Shown here: piece by piece, positions 22,372-31,916 of the stretch
Layout of the letters: every line of letters begins with the position of its first letter
Numbering within the stretch: position 1 is the stretch's first letter
Assembly (NCBI RefSeq): GCF_007475365.1
Contig: NZ_CP034442.1
Coordinates: forward strand, 744,001 to 808,000
Source of the DNA: Streptococcus oralis subsp. dentisani
GTDB lineage: Bacteria; Bacillota; Bacilli; Lactobacillales; Streptococcaceae
Length of the DNA stretch: 64,000 nucleotides
Direction: 5' to 3'
Position numbers and translations under genes: made by a program
Notes under the pieces: model-generated
The model's input: the letters and a program-made list of their open reading frames with translations, nothing else
Told to the model about the DNA's origin: nothing
The model's database searches: none

Positions 22372-23634
22372 TTACTCCCTTATCTGTCCGTTACCAGTAA
22401 CCACATACTTGTAGCTGGTCAATTCCTTCAGGCCCATCGGCCCACGCGCATGCAGTTTCTGAGTAGAAATCCCCATCTCACATCCAAGACCAAATTGCCC
22501 ACCATCAGTAAAACGCGTTGAGGCATTGACATACACCGCTGCTGAGTCCACTTGATCTGTAAAGTAGGCTGCAGCTTCAGCATTTTCCGTCACAATGGCA
22601 TCTGAATGATGGGTACTGTGGGCTTCAATATGCGCAACCGCTTCTTCTAAACTGCTCACGACCTTAATCGCTAGGATATAATCTAAAAACTCGGTGTCAA
22701 AGTCTTGGGCCTCAGCTACTTGACCTGAAACAAACTGACTTGCTTGGCTATCTAGGCGAAATTGAATTGGTTCCAGCCCGGCTTCTTTCCGACTTTTAAC
22801 CAGCACTCGCTCCAAGCGAGGAAGGAAGCTTGCTGCCTTGTCTTCATGAACTAGCAAGACCTCCATAGCATTGCAGACAGAAGGACGGCTAGTTTTAGCA
22901 TTGTTGATGATAGACAGAGCCTTGTCTTCATCTGCATCCTTATCCACATAGACATGGACAATCCCAGTTCCTGTCTCGATAACAGGCACGATAGCATTTT
23001 CAACCACCGCATTGATCAAGCCAGCTCCTCCACGAGGAATGAGAAGGTCTAGATAGCCCTTGGCCTTCATCATGGCATAGCTACTTTCACGGCTGGTATC
23101 TTCCACTAGTTGAATCACATCAGGATGAATGCTAGTCGTCTCCAAGCCCTTCTTCAAGGCTGTGACAATAGCACGGGCAGTTTGATAGGCATCTTTACCA
23201 CTACGAAGAACGACTGCATTACCACTCTTGAGAGCCAAGGCAGCCGCATCAGACGTCACATTTGGACGACTTTCATAGATAATACCGATAACACCCATAG
23301 CCACACGTTTCTTGGTAATAAGCAAGCCATTTTCAAGACGACTTGTCTCTAGGACTTCACCAATGGGATCTGGTAAAGCAACCACTTCACGAATCCCTCT
23401 TGCCATAGCTTCTATACGTCCTTCATCCAAATAAAGACGGTCTAGCATAACATCTGAGATTTTCCCCTTGGCCACTTCCATATCGAGGGCATTTGCCACT
23501 AAAATCTCCTCAGTAGCTGCCAATAAATGATCAGCCATGGCTAGCAAGGCTTGGTTTTTCACTGTTTCACTAGCAGTGTTAATTGATTTTTTAACAGCCT
23601 GTACCTGTTCAAATTGTTCTTGTGTACTTACCAT
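22372..23634 (-). CDS. proA: Glutamate-5-semialdehyde dehydrogenase (gamma-glutamyl phosphate reductase)
   Basis: 420 residues. It reduces gamma-glutamyl phosphate to the semialdehyde with NADPH. It has the aldehyde-dehydrogenase fold with the family signature around the catalytic cysteine, [17 protein letters not shown], and the C-terminal [18 protein letters not shown]. It lies 9 bp after proB and 3 bp before proC. Confidence 0.97.
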   Translation of the reverse strand: MVSTQEQFEQVQAVKKSINTASETVKNQALLAMADHLLAATEEILVANALDMEVAKGKISDVMLDRLYLDEGRIEAMARGIREVVALPDPIGEVLETSRLENGLLITKKRVAMGVIGIIYESRPNVTSDAAALALKSGNAVVLRSGKDAYQTARAIVTALKKGLETTSIHPDVIQLVEDTSRESSYAMMKAKGYLDLLIPRGGAGLINAVVENAIVPVIETGTGIVHVYVDKDADEDKALSIINNAKTSRPSVCNAMEVLLVHEDKAASFLPRLERVLVKSRKEAGLEPIQFRLDSQASQFVSGQVAEAQDFDTEFLDYILAIKVVSSLEEAVAHIEAHSTHHSDAIVTENAEAAAYFTDQVDSAAVYVNASTRFTDGGQFGLGCEMGISTQKLHARGPMGLKELTSYKYVVTGNGQIRE

Positions 23635-23643
23635 CGTTCACCT

Positions 23644-24753
23644 CTAAAATTCTGTAAAGAGCAGCTGGATTTCAGGAGTGATGGAAATCCAGTCATCACG
23701 GTGAATCAAGACTCCCTTAGCTTTTTGAGAACGGAGCATATCTTCTAGGGCTGAAACGCCAAATTGGACACGTCCCTTTCCAAGAGATTGACCTGTTTCT
23801 TTATCTGCTACTGTGACAATATCATGGTAAGAGAAGTTCCCTTCCACTTCTACCACACCTGATAAAAGGAGGCTTTTCCCGTTTTTTGAAAGTGCTTCTG
23901 CGGCTCCACCATCTACCCAAATCGTTCCCTGACTTTGAGCATAGAAGGCTAGCCATTGTTTCTGGGTACGAAGACCCTTCTCTTGCGCAACAAAGAAGGA
24001 ACCGTACTTGGTCTCGTTCGCTGCCTCAATCAAGGCATCTGATTTCATGGACGAGCAGATATAGACTGGCACACCCGACTCCGTCGCGATCGTAGCCGCC
24101 TTGATCTTAGTCAACATCCCACCGGTCCCATTAGATGAACCTGCTCCACCAGCCATATCAATAATCTCACGATTGATGGTCTCGATTTTCTCAAGTCGTT
24201 TGGCTGTTGGATCCGAATTAGGATTGCCAGTATAGAGGCCGTCCACATCAGTCAAGAGAACCAAAAGATCCGCTTGGACCATCGCCGCTACCTGGGCACT
24301 CAGGGTGTCATTATCACCCACCTTAAGTTCGTCAATGACGACACTGTCATTCTCATTGATGATGGGGATTGCACCACGATGAAGCAATACAGACAAAGCC
24401 TGGTGGGCGTTCTTATAACGACGTTTATCTACAAAATCATCCTGTGTCAGCAAGATTTGCGCGGAGACGATTTGGCGCATGAGGAGGTTAGTCGTGTATT
24501 CTTCTAGGAGTAAACCTTGTCCTACTGCAGCCGAAGCCTGCTTATCTGCAATCTTGGTCGGACGTTTTTTAAAGCCCAAAGCTCCAAAGCCAGCTGCTAC
24601 TGCCCCAGAAGAAACCAAAATCAACTCATGCCCAGCTTCATGCAACATAGCTAATTGTTGGGTAATTGCCTTTACTTTACTCCTTGATAAACTTCCGTCT
24701 TCATTTGTCAAGGACGAAGTCCCCACCTTAAAGACGATTCGTTTGTACTTCAT
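23644..24753 (-). CDS. proB: Glutamate 5-kinase with PUA domain
   Basis: 369 residues from ATG 24753. Commits glutamate to proline synthesis by phosphorylation. Amino-acid-kinase motifs [28 protein letters not shown] and LLTDVDGLY are followed by a C-terminal PUA domain (from about residue 275). An in-frame ATG at 24774 exists, but the -10 TATAAT lies at 24788-24783, so transcription probably begins about there; GGAGTGAG supports 24753. Proline feedback inhibition is family knowledge. Confidence 0.94.
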   Translation of the reverse strand: MKYKRIVFKVGTSSLTNEDGSLSRSKVKAITQQLAMLHEAGHELILVSSGAVAAGFGALGFKKRPTKIADKQASAAVGQGLLLEEYTTNLLMRQIVSAQILLTQDDFVDKRRYKNAHQALSVLLHRGAIPIINENDSVVIDELKVGDNDTLSAQVAAMVQADLLVLLTDVDGLYTGNPNSDPTAKRLEKIETINREIIDMAGGAGSSNGTGGMLTKIKAATIATESGVPVYICSSMKSDALIEAANETKYGSFFVAQEKGLRTQKQWLAFYAQSQGTIWVDGGAAEALSKNGKSLLLSGVVEVEGNFSYHDIVTVADKETGQSLGKGRVQFGVSALEDMLRSQKAKGVLIHRDDWISITPEIQLLFTEF

Positions 24754-24782
24754 ATTCTCACTCCGATTCTTCATATTTATCC

Positions 24783-24788
24783 ATTATA
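24783..24788 (-). promoter_or_regulatory. proBAC promoter (-10)
   Basis: Minus-strand extended -10 TGTTATAAT about 30 bp upstream of the chosen proB start. The -35 is AT-rich and weak. Confidence 0.5.
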
Positions 24789-24820
24789 ACATGAATGCTT
24801 TAAAATAGAAAAGACTTGAA

Positions 24821-24850
24821 ATAAAAAAGGTTGAGACAGGCATCTCAACT
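24821..24850 (-). terminator. rluD-operon terminator
   Basis: Stem GTTGAGA (24830-24836) / TCTCAAC (24843-24849) followed on the minus strand by CTTTTTTAT, right after the RluD-type gene stop. Confidence 0.8.
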
Positions 24851-24853
24851 CTT

Positions 24854-25753
24854 TTATCTATTCTCAGTTTGACGTAATCTTTCCAGCGTTTCTTTAAAAA
24901 TCTCTGGAATATCTGCCGTGAACTCCATAGTTTCACCTGTTCTCGGATGGGTAAATCCTAGAGTTTTAGCATGGAGAAATTGTCCATATCCTTTCAAGGT
25001 CTTGCGAGGACCATAGACCTCATCCCCAGCGACTGGGTGGCCAATATAAGCCATGTGAACACGAATTTGGTGGGTACGTCCTGTCTCTAGTTGCAACTCC
25101 ACTAAGGTATAATCACCAAAACGTTCCAAGACATGAAAACGCGTCACTGCCGGCTTCCCTTTAGCAGTCACAGCCTGTTTCTTACGGTCTTTTTCGCTCC
25201 GACCAATCGGTGCTTCAATGACACCACGATCATTGGGAAGATTGCCATGAACAATCGCCCAGTATTTACGTAGAGACTTCTTATCCTTGAGTTCTTGGGC
25301 AAGTGCTAAGTGGGCCTCATCATTTTTAGCAATCATGAGGAGACCAGACGTGTCCTTGTCAATACGGTGAACAATTCCCGGTCGGAGAACCCCATTGATA
25401 CCTGATAGGTCCTTGATATGGTACATGAGGGCATTGACCAAGGTTCCGCTAGTATGACCGGCACTGGGATGAACCACCATCCCTTGAGGTTTGTTGACGA
25501 CGGCTACATCCTCATCTTGGTAGATAATTTCGAGCGGAATATCCTCAGCCACATACTCTAAAACCTCTGGTTCTGGCACATGGTAGGTGACGATATCCCC
25601 CTCTTGGACAGTGTATTTTGCTTTCTTGGCTTGCCCATTAACCAAGACTTGTCCAGCCTTGATTTGTTCATTAGCGAGACTGCGTGACAATTCTGTCAGG
25701 TCAGACAGAGCCTTGTCTAAACGTTGCCCACCAGTTTCAATTTTTATTTCCAT
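24854..25753 (-). CDS. rluD: RluD-family rRNA pseudouridine synthase
   Basis: 299 residues. An N-terminal S4 RNA-binding domain (about 13-60) precedes the RluA/C/D catalytic domain. The catalytic aspartate is in [31 protein letters not shown] is also conserved. Probably modifies 23S rRNA uridines; the exact positions cannot be read from sequence, so RluD is a family-level name. It overlaps lspA by 17 bp, a pairing conserved in Firmicutes. Confidence 0.88.
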   Translation of the reverse strand: MEIKIETGGQRLDKALSDLTELSRSLANEQIKAGQVLVNGQAKKAKYTVQEGDIVTYHVPEPEVLEYVAEDIPLEIIYQDEDVAVVNKPQGMVVHPSAGHTSGTLVNALMYHIKDLSGINGVLRPGIVHRIDKDTSGLLMIAKNDEAHLALAQELKDKKSLRKYWAIVHGNLPNDRGVIEAPIGRSEKDRKKQAVTAKGKPAVTRFHVLERFGDYTLVELQLETGRTHQIRVHMAYIGHPVAGDEVYGPRKTLKGYGQFLHAKTLGFTHPRTGETMEFTADIPEIFKETLERLRQTENR

Positions 25754-26204
25754 TTACTTCCTCTTTTAGCATTGCAATCAATAAAACAATGACACCAACT
25801 GTCAAATAGCTGTCAGCCACATTGAAAATCGCAAAGTTGATAAAGTCTAGGTGAAACATATCCACCACAAAACCTTGACTCATTCTGTCGATAAAGTTAC
25901 CCAGACCTCCAGCGATTATCAAGGTCAGTCCAAAAACCAACCAGAGAGAGTCCTCCATGTGTTTATGTAGATACCAAATGGCACCTACCATGACGACCAG
26001 TGTAATGACAGCAAATAACCACTGCTGATCTTGCAGCATGGAGAAGGCTGCCCCTCTATTTTGCAGATAGGTCAAGCTAACGAGATTGGGGATCCACGAA
26101 CGCACTTCACCCAGTGGAATCTGCTGGACAACATAGGCTTTAACCCACTGATCCAGCCCAATCAAAAGCAGTACAATGACTGCTACTATTCCTCTTTTTT
26201 TCAT
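25737..26204 (-). CDS. lspA: Lipoprotein signal peptidase II
   Basis: 155 residues with four membrane segments. It cleaves prolipoprotein signals before the lipidated cysteine. Conserved pieces are [27 protein letters not shown] (first catalytic Asp) and FNVADSYL (second catalytic Asp). The lipoproteins at 35.9-43.8 kb would be substrates. It overlaps both the upstream LysR gene (4 bp) and rluD. Confidence 0.95.
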   Translation of the reverse strand: MKKRGIVAVIVLLLIGLDQWVKAYVVQQIPLGEVRSWIPNLVSLTYLQNRGAAFSMLQDQQWLFAVITLVVMVGAIWYLHKHMEDSLWLVFGLTLIIAGGLGNFIDRMSQGFVVDMFHLDFINFAIFNVADSYLTVGVIVLLIAMLKEEVNGNKN

Positions 26205-27109
26205 GATTTCCTCTTTTGATCAAAATATTCTTGCATGACTTCTACAAAAAGAGTACCAGCTTGGCTAAGCTCCACTTCTTCCCGTTTGACATAGACCATG
26301 CGGTTATCTAGATTATCCTTGAGACGAATGACTGTGATGCCATTGACACTGTCACTATCCAAAAATCCAGAACCTGTCGCATAGGCGTCTGTCCGCTCTA
26401 AAATACCATTCAAAGTAGCACGGTCCGTCACATTGAACATCTGCGAGCTCGCGCTGGTGTCGACAAAGTTCTCTGAATAGTATAGGTACTCATCCTTTTC
26501 CTGGGTAAAACGAACCGTTGGTAAATCCGCTAGGTCCTCCATGACCAATTCCTCTTTCTGTGCTAAAGGATGCCCTTCACGAAGATAAATGTGAGTCTGG
26601 AAAGGAATTAGTTCGATAACTTCTAAACCAAGCTTTTCAACCCGTTGCATGATGCCCTTTTTATTTTGATTGTTGAGGTAGATAATCCCAATCTCACTAT
26701 GCCCTTGGGCTACTTCGTCTAAAATTTGAACAGTAGTTGATTCAAAAATACGGAAGTTCTTATAGTCAGGATAGCGCTCTGAAAAAGCCGTAATCGTCGG
26801 TGGCAAGAAGTCATAGTGCTGACTGGCAATGGAAAATTCATCCTTTTCTTCCTCAGGATTGGCATATTGATTTTGAAAAACATCAAAGCCTTTGACCAAT
26901 TCTTGCGCTTTCTCATAAAATTCCATTCCACGACGAGTCAAAAATGTTCCCGAACTAGTTCGACGGAAAATCTTAAAACCTAGCTCTTTTTCCAAATCGC
27001 GAACAGAAATAGACAGACTCGGCTGACTAACATACATCTTTTCAGCAGCTTCACGGAAAGTACCACTATTGGCAATAGCCACAACATAGCGTAATTGTTG
27101 AATGTTCAT
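26201..27109 (-). CDS. LysR-family regulator (CpsY/MtaR type)
   Basis: 302 residues. N-terminal winged helix-turn-helix [18 protein letters not shown] ... [17 protein letters not shown], then the periplasmic-binding-like effector domain. It resembles the streptococcal CpsY/MtaR regulators of methionine transport and surface traits; ligand and targets cannot be read here. It overlaps lspA by 4 bp and so leads the LysR-lspA-rluD operon. An inverted repeat overlaps its own -35 (27157-27175), compatible with autoregulation. Confidence 0.85.
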   Translation of the reverse strand: MNIQQLRYVVAIANSGTFREAAEKMYVSQPSLSISVRDLEKELGFKIFRRTSSGTFLTRRGMEFYEKAQELVKGFDVFQNQYANPEEEKDEFSIASQHYDFLPPTITAFSERYPDYKNFRIFESTTVQILDEVAQGHSEIGIIYLNNQNKKGIMQRVEKLGLEVIELIPFQTHIYLREGHPLAQKEELVMEDLADLPTVRFTQEKDEYLYYSENFVDTSASSQMFNVTDRATLNGILERTDAYATGSGFLDSDSVNGITVIRLKDNLDNRMVYVKREEVELSQAGTLFVEVMQEYFDQKRKS

Positions 27110-27137
27110 CTTTTACCCCCAACTTCTCTATCTGTTC

Positions 27138-27175
27138 ATTATACCATATTTCAGAACTTTTCCAAAAAGGAAAAG
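27138..27175 (-). promoter_or_regulatory. LysR-gene promoter with inverted repeat at -35
   Basis: Minus-strand TTGGAA, 16-bp spacer, extended -10 TGGTATAAT (27143-27138). A perfect inverted repeat CTTTTCC (27157-27163) / GGAAAAG (27169-27175) covers the -35 and may be an operator. Confidence 0.5.
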
Positions 27176-27231
27176 ATATCCATCACAAACTCAAAGCTAA
27201 CTACTCTCTATTAAATTAAATATAGATATCA

Positions 27232-27268
27232 AAACAAAAAATAGGCTCTCCGAAAACTCGGAAAGCCT
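27232..27268 (-). terminator. Terminator of the rplU-prp-rpmA operon
   Basis: Stem AGGCTCTCCGA (27243-27253) / TCGGAAAGCCT (27258-27268) with one mismatch, followed on the minus strand by ATTTTTTGTTTT. Confidence 0.8.
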
Positions 27269-27321
27269 GATTTTATGCTACTTCTAGCTTCCTCGCCTTT
27301 TCATTTTAAGGCTCGGGATAA

Positions 27322-27348
27322 AAAGGCTCACTGAACCTTTTTATTTTG
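27322..27348 (-). terminator. Second terminator-like hairpin at the rpmA stop
   Basis: AAAAAGG / CCTTTTT pair around a 9-base loop, immediately after and overlapping the rpmA 3' end. It would act before the stronger hairpin at 27243-27268. Confidence 0.5.
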
Positions 27349-27634
27349 CGATCGGGTAAACAGAAACTTGTTTTTTATCGCGACCTTTACGTTCGAAGCG
27401 TACTACGCCTTCAACTTTAGCGAACAAAGTATCGTCTCCACCACGTCCAACGTTTACACCTGGGTAGATGTGTGTACCACGTTGACGGTAAAGGATTGAT
27501 CCACCTGTTACAGTTTGTCCGTCAGCTGCTTTAGCTCCAAGACGTTTCGCTTGTGAATCACGTCCGTTTGATGTAGAACCTCCACCTTTTTTGTGGGCGA
27601 AAAGTTGCAAGTTGTTAAGAGTCATTTTTAACAT
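27341..27634 (-). CDS. rpmA: 50S ribosomal protein L27 (with cleaved N-terminal extension)
   Basis: 97 residues. The N-terminus [20 protein letters not shown] is the Firmicutes form. The extension through LQLF is removed by the Prp protease, exposing the AHKKGGGS tail that reaches the peptidyl-transferase centre. The protease gene is 16 bp upstream in the same operon. The rest ([23 protein letters not shown]) is standard L27. Confidence 0.97.
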   Translation of the reverse strand: MLKMTLNNLQLFAHKKGGGSTSNGRDSQAKRLGAKAADGQTVTGGSILYRQRGTHIYPGVNVGRGGDDTLFAKVEGVVRFERKGRDKKQVSVYPIAK

Positions 27635-27650
27635 AATGTTTTCCTCCGTG

Positions 27651-28004
<354 letters not shown>

Positions 28005-28011
28005 TTAAAAA

Positions 28012-28326
28012 TTAAGCGTTGATCGCGTTGATGACAACTTTTGTATATGGTTGACGGTGACCTTGTTTGCGGTGGCTACCTTTTTTAGGTTTGTACTTGT
28101 AAGTAACAACTTTCTTTTGTTTTCCTTGTTTTTCAACAGTTCCAACTACAGTAGCTCCAGCAACAAGTGGAGTTCCGACAACAGTGTTTTCACCACCAAC
28201 AAGAACAACTTCGTTAAAAGTAACTTCTTGACCAGCTTCAACGTTCAATTTTTCAACGTAGATTGCTTGACCAACTTCAACTTTAACTTGTTTTCCGCCA
28301 GTTTTGATAATTGCGTATGTGCTCAT
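28012..28326 (-). CDS. rplU: 50S ribosomal protein L21
   Basis: 104 residues from ATG 28326, which follows a strong AGGAGGTGCATA ribosome binding site. The frame runs on upstream through the leader, but [19 protein letters not shown] is the family N-terminus. The C-terminal [16 protein letters not shown] motif matches L21. First gene of rplU-prp-rpmA. Confidence 0.97.
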   Translation of the reverse strand: MSTYAIIKTGGKQVKVEVGQAIYVEKLNVEAGQEVTFNEVVLVGGENTVVGTPLVAGATVVGTVEKQGKQKKVVTYKYKPKKGSHRKQGHRQPYTKVVINAINA

Positions 28327-28493
28327 TATGCACCTCCTATGATTTTTAGGGTTTCCCCGTATTTTTGTGAAGACTCGCCTAGCATCGTGGGACGAACCAC
28401 TTAAAAGAAGAGCTCTAAGCATAACAAAGTTTAAATTTTGTATACGACGAGCAACGATGTTCGTGCGGTTGCACAGGATTGTGCATAGTCAAC
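28327..28493 (-). ncRNA. L21-type 5' leader RNA
   Basis: About 165 nt between a strong promoter and rplU. It contains a 16-bp palindromic hairpin TGCACA-GGAT-TGTGCA (28470-28485) and further GC-rich elements. Firmicutes rplU leaders of this size form the Rfam L21 leader family, thought to be an autoregulatory L21-binding site. A covariance-model search was not possible. Confidence 0.6.
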
Positions 28494-28499
28494 TCTTCA

Positions 28500-28528
28500 A
28501 GTATAGCATATCTTCTTTTTTCTTACAA
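28500..28528 (-). promoter_or_regulatory. rplU operon promoter
   Basis: Minus-strand TTGTAA (28528-28523), 17-bp spacer, extended -10 TGCTATACT (-10 at 28505-28500). Confidence 0.7.
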
Positions 28529-28544
28529 GTAAAATCAATCAAAT

Positions 28545-29231
28545 TTAAGCTTTTTCTTTCCCTTTTTTTCTCCAAGAAGCAAAAAGCATGCTGAAGTAAA
28601 AGATACTCATCATAAGAGGAATACCTAGAATTGTCTTCTCCTGATAGTAAATCGTCAAATAAGCCGAAAAAATGACTCCAAAGACAAAACTGCTAAGCAA
28701 GCTAACAAAAATCAAGGCTTCACGTAGGAAGGGCGTATGCTTGGTTCGAAAATAATCCCCAAAAGCCAACATGGTTCGTTTAATATTCCCTGTCATAAAG
28801 GCATTATTATAGGCAATCCCCGAAACTTCTCCAAAGGCTGTTGTCACCAATCCCATACAAAAGGCTAAAGGTGGGACTAAGTAGATATTGTCTACTGACA
28901 AGGGAACAAACCCAATGATTATGGATAAGACCGCGAGTGGTATCAAGGACAAAATCGGCTTTTTAACTATTCGTAGTTTTTCTTTATACAATGTCAGTAA
29001 AAAGACCCCCATCATAAAGGAAAGTAAGGTCATTACTTTGGCACTGGCATCTGACACATTGTGTTGAATGAGTCCTACAGAGAGAAAGACGACATTCCCA
29101 GTTTGGCCTGCTACTAGGGTATTCCCTCGCACGATAAAGGTATAGGCATCGACATATCCTGCACAAAAAGTCAAAAAAAGCGCTAGTCTTTTAGACTGAC
29201 GTGATATTTTTCTTATTGGTAATAATCTCAT
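28545..29231 (-). CDS. YoaK/DUF1275-family membrane protein
   Basis: 228 residues with about six membrane segments. Family features are CAGYVDAYTFIVRG, AGQTGNVVFLSVGL and FGEVSGIAYNNAFMTGNIKRTM. DUF1275 proteins are widespread inner-membrane proteins of unknown function. It has its own transcription direction, opposite to the oxidoreductase gene starting about 150 bp away, so the two promoters are divergent. Confidence 0.85.
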   Translation of the reverse strand: MRLLPIRKISRQSKRLALFLTFCAGYVDAYTFIVRGNTLVAGQTGNVVFLSVGLIQHNVSDASAKVMTLLSFMMGVFLLTLYKEKLRIVKKPILSLIPLAVLSIIIGFVPLSVDNIYLVPPLAFCMGLVTTAFGEVSGIAYNNAFMTGNIKRTMLAFGDYFRTKHTPFLREALIFVSLLSSFVFGVIFSAYLTIYYQEKTILGIPLMMSIFYFSMLFASWRKKGKEKA

Positions 29232-29322
29232 TTTCTCCCCCTTCTCATTTCATCTATTTATCTAAATATTGTACCACTTTCTTTGAGAAAAGCGTAGTCC
29301 ATTTGAAAATTTTTACCATCTG

Positions 29323-29352
29323 TTGGATAGTCCTTCTTTTGTATGTTATAAT
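29323..29352 (+). promoter_or_regulatory. Promoter of the oxidoreductase-helicase operon
   Basis: TTGGAT (29323-29328), 18-bp spacer, extended -10 TGTTATAAT (TATAAT 29347-29352), 35 bp before the start codon. Confidence 0.65.
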
Positions 29353-29386
29353 GAAGGAAGGAATTGAAGTCGGAAAAGGAGTATTT

Positions 29387-30364
29387 ATGCTTAAATTAGG
29401 TGTCATCGGAACAGGGGCTATCAGCCATCATTTCATAGAAGCAGCCCATGCTAGCGGAGAATACCAGCTGGTTGCAGTCTATTCTAGAAAACGAGAAACT
29501 GCCGCAACCTTTGCTTCTCGCTATCAGAATATCCAACTCTTTAATCAATTAGAAGACTTCTTTAAATCTTCCTTTGATGTAGTCTATATCGCCAGTCCAA
29601 ACTCCTTGCATTTTGTGCAAACCAAGACTGCCTTGTCTTTTGGTAAGCACGTCATTCTTGAAAAGCCAGCTGTCACGCAGCCACAAGAATGGCTGGATTT
29701 GAGACAGACAGCTGAGAAAAATAATTGTTTTATCTTTGAGGCAGCTCGTAATTACCACGAGGAAGCTTTTACCACTATCAAAAATTTTTTGGCAGACAAG
29801 CAAGTGTTGGGAGCTGATTTCAATTATGCTAAGTATTCATCCAAAATGCCGGACTTGTTAGCTGGGCAGACGCCAAATGTCTTTTCAGATCGTTTTGCTG
29901 GTGGAGCCCTTATGGATTTGGGGATTTATCCTCTCTATGCTACTATTCGCCTCTTTGGAAAGGCTCAAGCCGCGACTTATCAGGCACAACAGCTTGACAA
30001 TAGCATTGACCTGAATGGAGACGGTATCCTCTTCTACCCAGACTTTCAAGTTCATATCAAAGCTGGGAAAAACATCACTTCCAATCTTCCTTGTGAGATT
30101 TACACAGCAGATGGAACCTTGACCCTCAACACGATTGAACATGTCTGCTCAGCTATTTTTAGCGACCACCAAGGAAATCAAGTTCAACTCCCTATCCAAC
30201 AGGCTCCTCATACGATGACTGAGGAAGTTGCTGCGTTTGCTCAGATGATCCAGCAACCAGACCAGACGATCTACCAGACTTGGCTGGATGATGCAAGCTC
30301 TATTCATGAGCTACTATATACTATGCGCCAGACTGCTGGCATTAGATTTGAGGCAGAAAAATGA
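29387..30364 (+). CDS. Gfo/Idh/MocA-family oxidoreductase
   Basis: 325 residues from ATG 29387 (binding site AAAAGGAG). The N-terminal Rossmann motif LGVIGTGAISHHF and the ILEKPAVTQP motif, containing the catalytic-region lysine, are typical NAD(P)-dependent sugar/inositol dehydrogenase features; a C-terminal beta domain begins near residue 125. Substrate unknown. It overlaps the helicase start by 4 bp (ATGA). The open frame before 29387 overlaps the promoter and is not coding. Confidence 0.88.
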   Translation: MLKLGVIGTGAISHHFIEAAHASGEYQLVAVYSRKRETAATFASRYQNIQLFNQLEDFFKSSFDVVYIASPNSLHFVQTKTALSFGKHVILEKPAVTQPQEWLDLRQTAEKNNCFIFEAARNYHEEAFTTIKNFLADKQVLGADFNYAKYSSKMPDLLAGQTPNVFSDRFAGGALMDLGIYPLYATIRLFGKAQAATYQAQQLDNSIDLNGDGILFYPDFQVHIKAGKNITSNLPCEIYTADGTLTLNTIEHVCSAIFSDHQGNQVQLPIQQAPHTMTEEVAAFAQMIQQPDQTIYQTWLDDASSIHELLYTMRQTAGIRFEAEK

Positions 30365-31443
30365 AAACCAAACTACCGACTGAATGGCAAGAACTGAGCG
30401 ACCAGCTCGGTTTCCAAGAATTTACCCCCATTCAAACTCAACTATTTGAGCCTATACTTGCTGGAGAAAACCTACTGGGAGTGAGCCCAACAGGAACTGG
30501 TAAGACGCTAGCTTATTTACTTCCAAGTCTTCTCAGACTACAAAAGAAAAAAGCCCAGCAACTCTTGATTCTAGCACCAAATACAGAACTAGCTGGACAG
30601 ATTTTTGACGTGTGTAAAACGTGGGCAGAAGCCATCGGTTTAACAGCTCAGCTCTTCCTATCAGGTTCAAGTCAGAAACGCCAGATTGAACGCCTCAAAA
30701 AAGGACCAGAGATTCTGATTGGAACTCCCGGCCGCATCTTTGAGTTGATTAAATTGAAAAAAATCAAGATGATGAATGTGGAAACCATCATCCTGGATGA
30801 ATTTGACCAATTGCTCGATGATTCTCAGATTCACTTTGTCGAGAAAATCACTCACTACGCACCTCGTGACCACCAACTCATCTACATGAGTGCGACGACC
30901 AAGTTTGACCAAGAAAAGATTGCACCAAACACGCGCACTATTGATCTCTCTAATCAAAAACTAGACAACATTCAACATTTCTACATGCAGGTAGACCAAC
31001 GTCACCGAGTGGATATGCTACGAAAGCTAGCTCATGTTGAGGATTTCCGTGGTCTGGTCTTCTTTAACAGCTTGTCAGATCTTGGAAGTGCTGAGGAAAA
31101 ACTACAGTATCGCGATGTCTTGGCCGTTTCCCTCGCTAGCGATGTCAATGTTAAATTTAGAAAAGTCATCTTAGAAAAGTTTAAGGACAAGCAGCTAACC
31201 CTGCTCCTTGCAACAGACCTTCTGGCTCGTGGGATTGATATCGATAGCCTAGAATGCGTCGTAAACTTTGATGTTCCTAGAGATATCGAAACCTACACTC
31301 ACCGTGCTGGGCGTACAGGTCGCATGGGCAAAGAGGGCTATGTTATCACTCTCGTCTCCCATCCTGAAGAACTTAAAAAACTCAAGAAATTTGCAAGTGT
31401 TCGTGAAATCATCCTAAAAAATCAAGAACTCTATATCAAATAA
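30361..31443 (+). CDS. DEAD-box family RNA helicase (DEFD variant)
   Basis: 360 residues: the two RecA domains with no long extension. Q motif FTPIQTQ, Walker A SPTGTGKT, motif II as DEFDQ in place of DEAD, motif III MSATT, TDLLARGID and HRAGRTGRMG. It should unwind structured RNA, in ribosome assembly or mRNA decay by family analogy. It is short for the CshA type, so no specific name is given. A terminator follows the stop directly. Confidence 0.92.
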   Translation: MKTKLPTEWQELSDQLGFQEFTPIQTQLFEPILAGENLLGVSPTGTGKTLAYLLPSLLRLQKKKAQQLLILAPNTELAGQIFDVCKTWAEAIGLTAQLFLSGSSQKRQIERLKKGPEILIGTPGRIFELIKLKKIKMMNVETIILDEFDQLLDDSQIHFVEKITHYAPRDHQLIYMSATTKFDQEKIAPNTRTIDLSNQKLDNIQHFYMQVDQRHRVDMLRKLAHVEDFRGLVFFNSLSDLGSAEEKLQYRDVLAVSLASDVNVKFRKVILEKFKDKQLTLLLATDLLARGIDIDSLECVVNFDVPRDIETYTHRAGRTGRMGKEGYVITLVSHPEELKKLKKFASVREIILKNQELYIK

Positions 31444-31467
31444 GGTTGGCATTTGCCAACCTTTTTC
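31443..31467. terminator. Bidirectional terminator
   Basis: Perfect 8-bp stem AGGTTGGC (31443-31450) / GCCAACCT (31455-31462), loop ATTT, then TTTTTC. It separates the helicase gene from the convergent DUF1934 gene. Confidence 0.85.
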
Positions 31468-31845
31468 TTATCCCCAACTAATTTCTAATTGATAGCTGAC
31501 AAAGGGTTGTCCCTCTTGATTTTGCAGTTGATAGGCTAGCTCAATCTTTTGCCCATCCAGTTTGTAGTGACTCGTTTGAATGATAAACTCCTGCATGCCT
31601 ATTGGTGTGGGAATATAGGCTAAACTATCACTATCCTTGAGAAAACGCATGATGGTTTTGGGACTCGAGAAACGAGTCATCACCAGTTCTTGACCATGAA
31701 ACTTGAGAACCACTTTTTCCTTTTCCTCATTATAAAAGAGTAAATAGCTAAAATCCCCTTTTTCACGCACTTCCACGTCATAGAGCTGGTCAATGACTTC
31801 CAACTGTTCATCAAACTGAATCCTATTTCGCATCCGAATCTTCAC
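31468..31845 (-). CDS. DUF1934 (YwiB-like) beta-barrel protein
   Basis: 125 residues, soluble and rich in beta strands; it ends in the VSYQLEISWG pattern seen in DUF1934/YwiB calycin-like proteins. No function is known to me. It lies alone on the minus strand between two plus-strand transcription units. Confidence 0.75.
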   Translation of the reverse strand: MKIRMRNRIQFDEQLEVIDQLYDVEVREKGDFSYLLFYNEEKEKVVLKFHGQELVMTRFSSPKTIMRFLKDSDSLAYIPTPIGMQEFIIQTSHYKLDGQKIELAYQLQNQEGQPFVSYQLEISWG

Positions 31846-31904
31846 ATCAGGTCCTCTTTCTTCTCTCTTGTTCTACTATTTTACCAAAAACTCAAGCTTT
31901 TTGC

Positions 31905-31910
31905 TATAAT
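31905..31910 (+). promoter_or_regulatory. Promoter very close to the HD-domain gene start
   Basis: Extended -10 TTGCTATAAT (TATAAT 31905-31910). The start codon is at 31917, only 6 bp downstream, so the predicted transcript would begin at or within a base or two of the ATG. The -35 is weak (TTTACC, 19 bp upstream). Confidence 0.6.
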
Positions 31911-31916
31911 GGTCAT

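Noticed and set aside
29201..29386. N-terminal hydrophobic extension of the oxidoreductase
   Set aside because: It overlaps the promoter and the divergent YoaK start; ATG 29387 has the binding site and begins the Rossmann motif.
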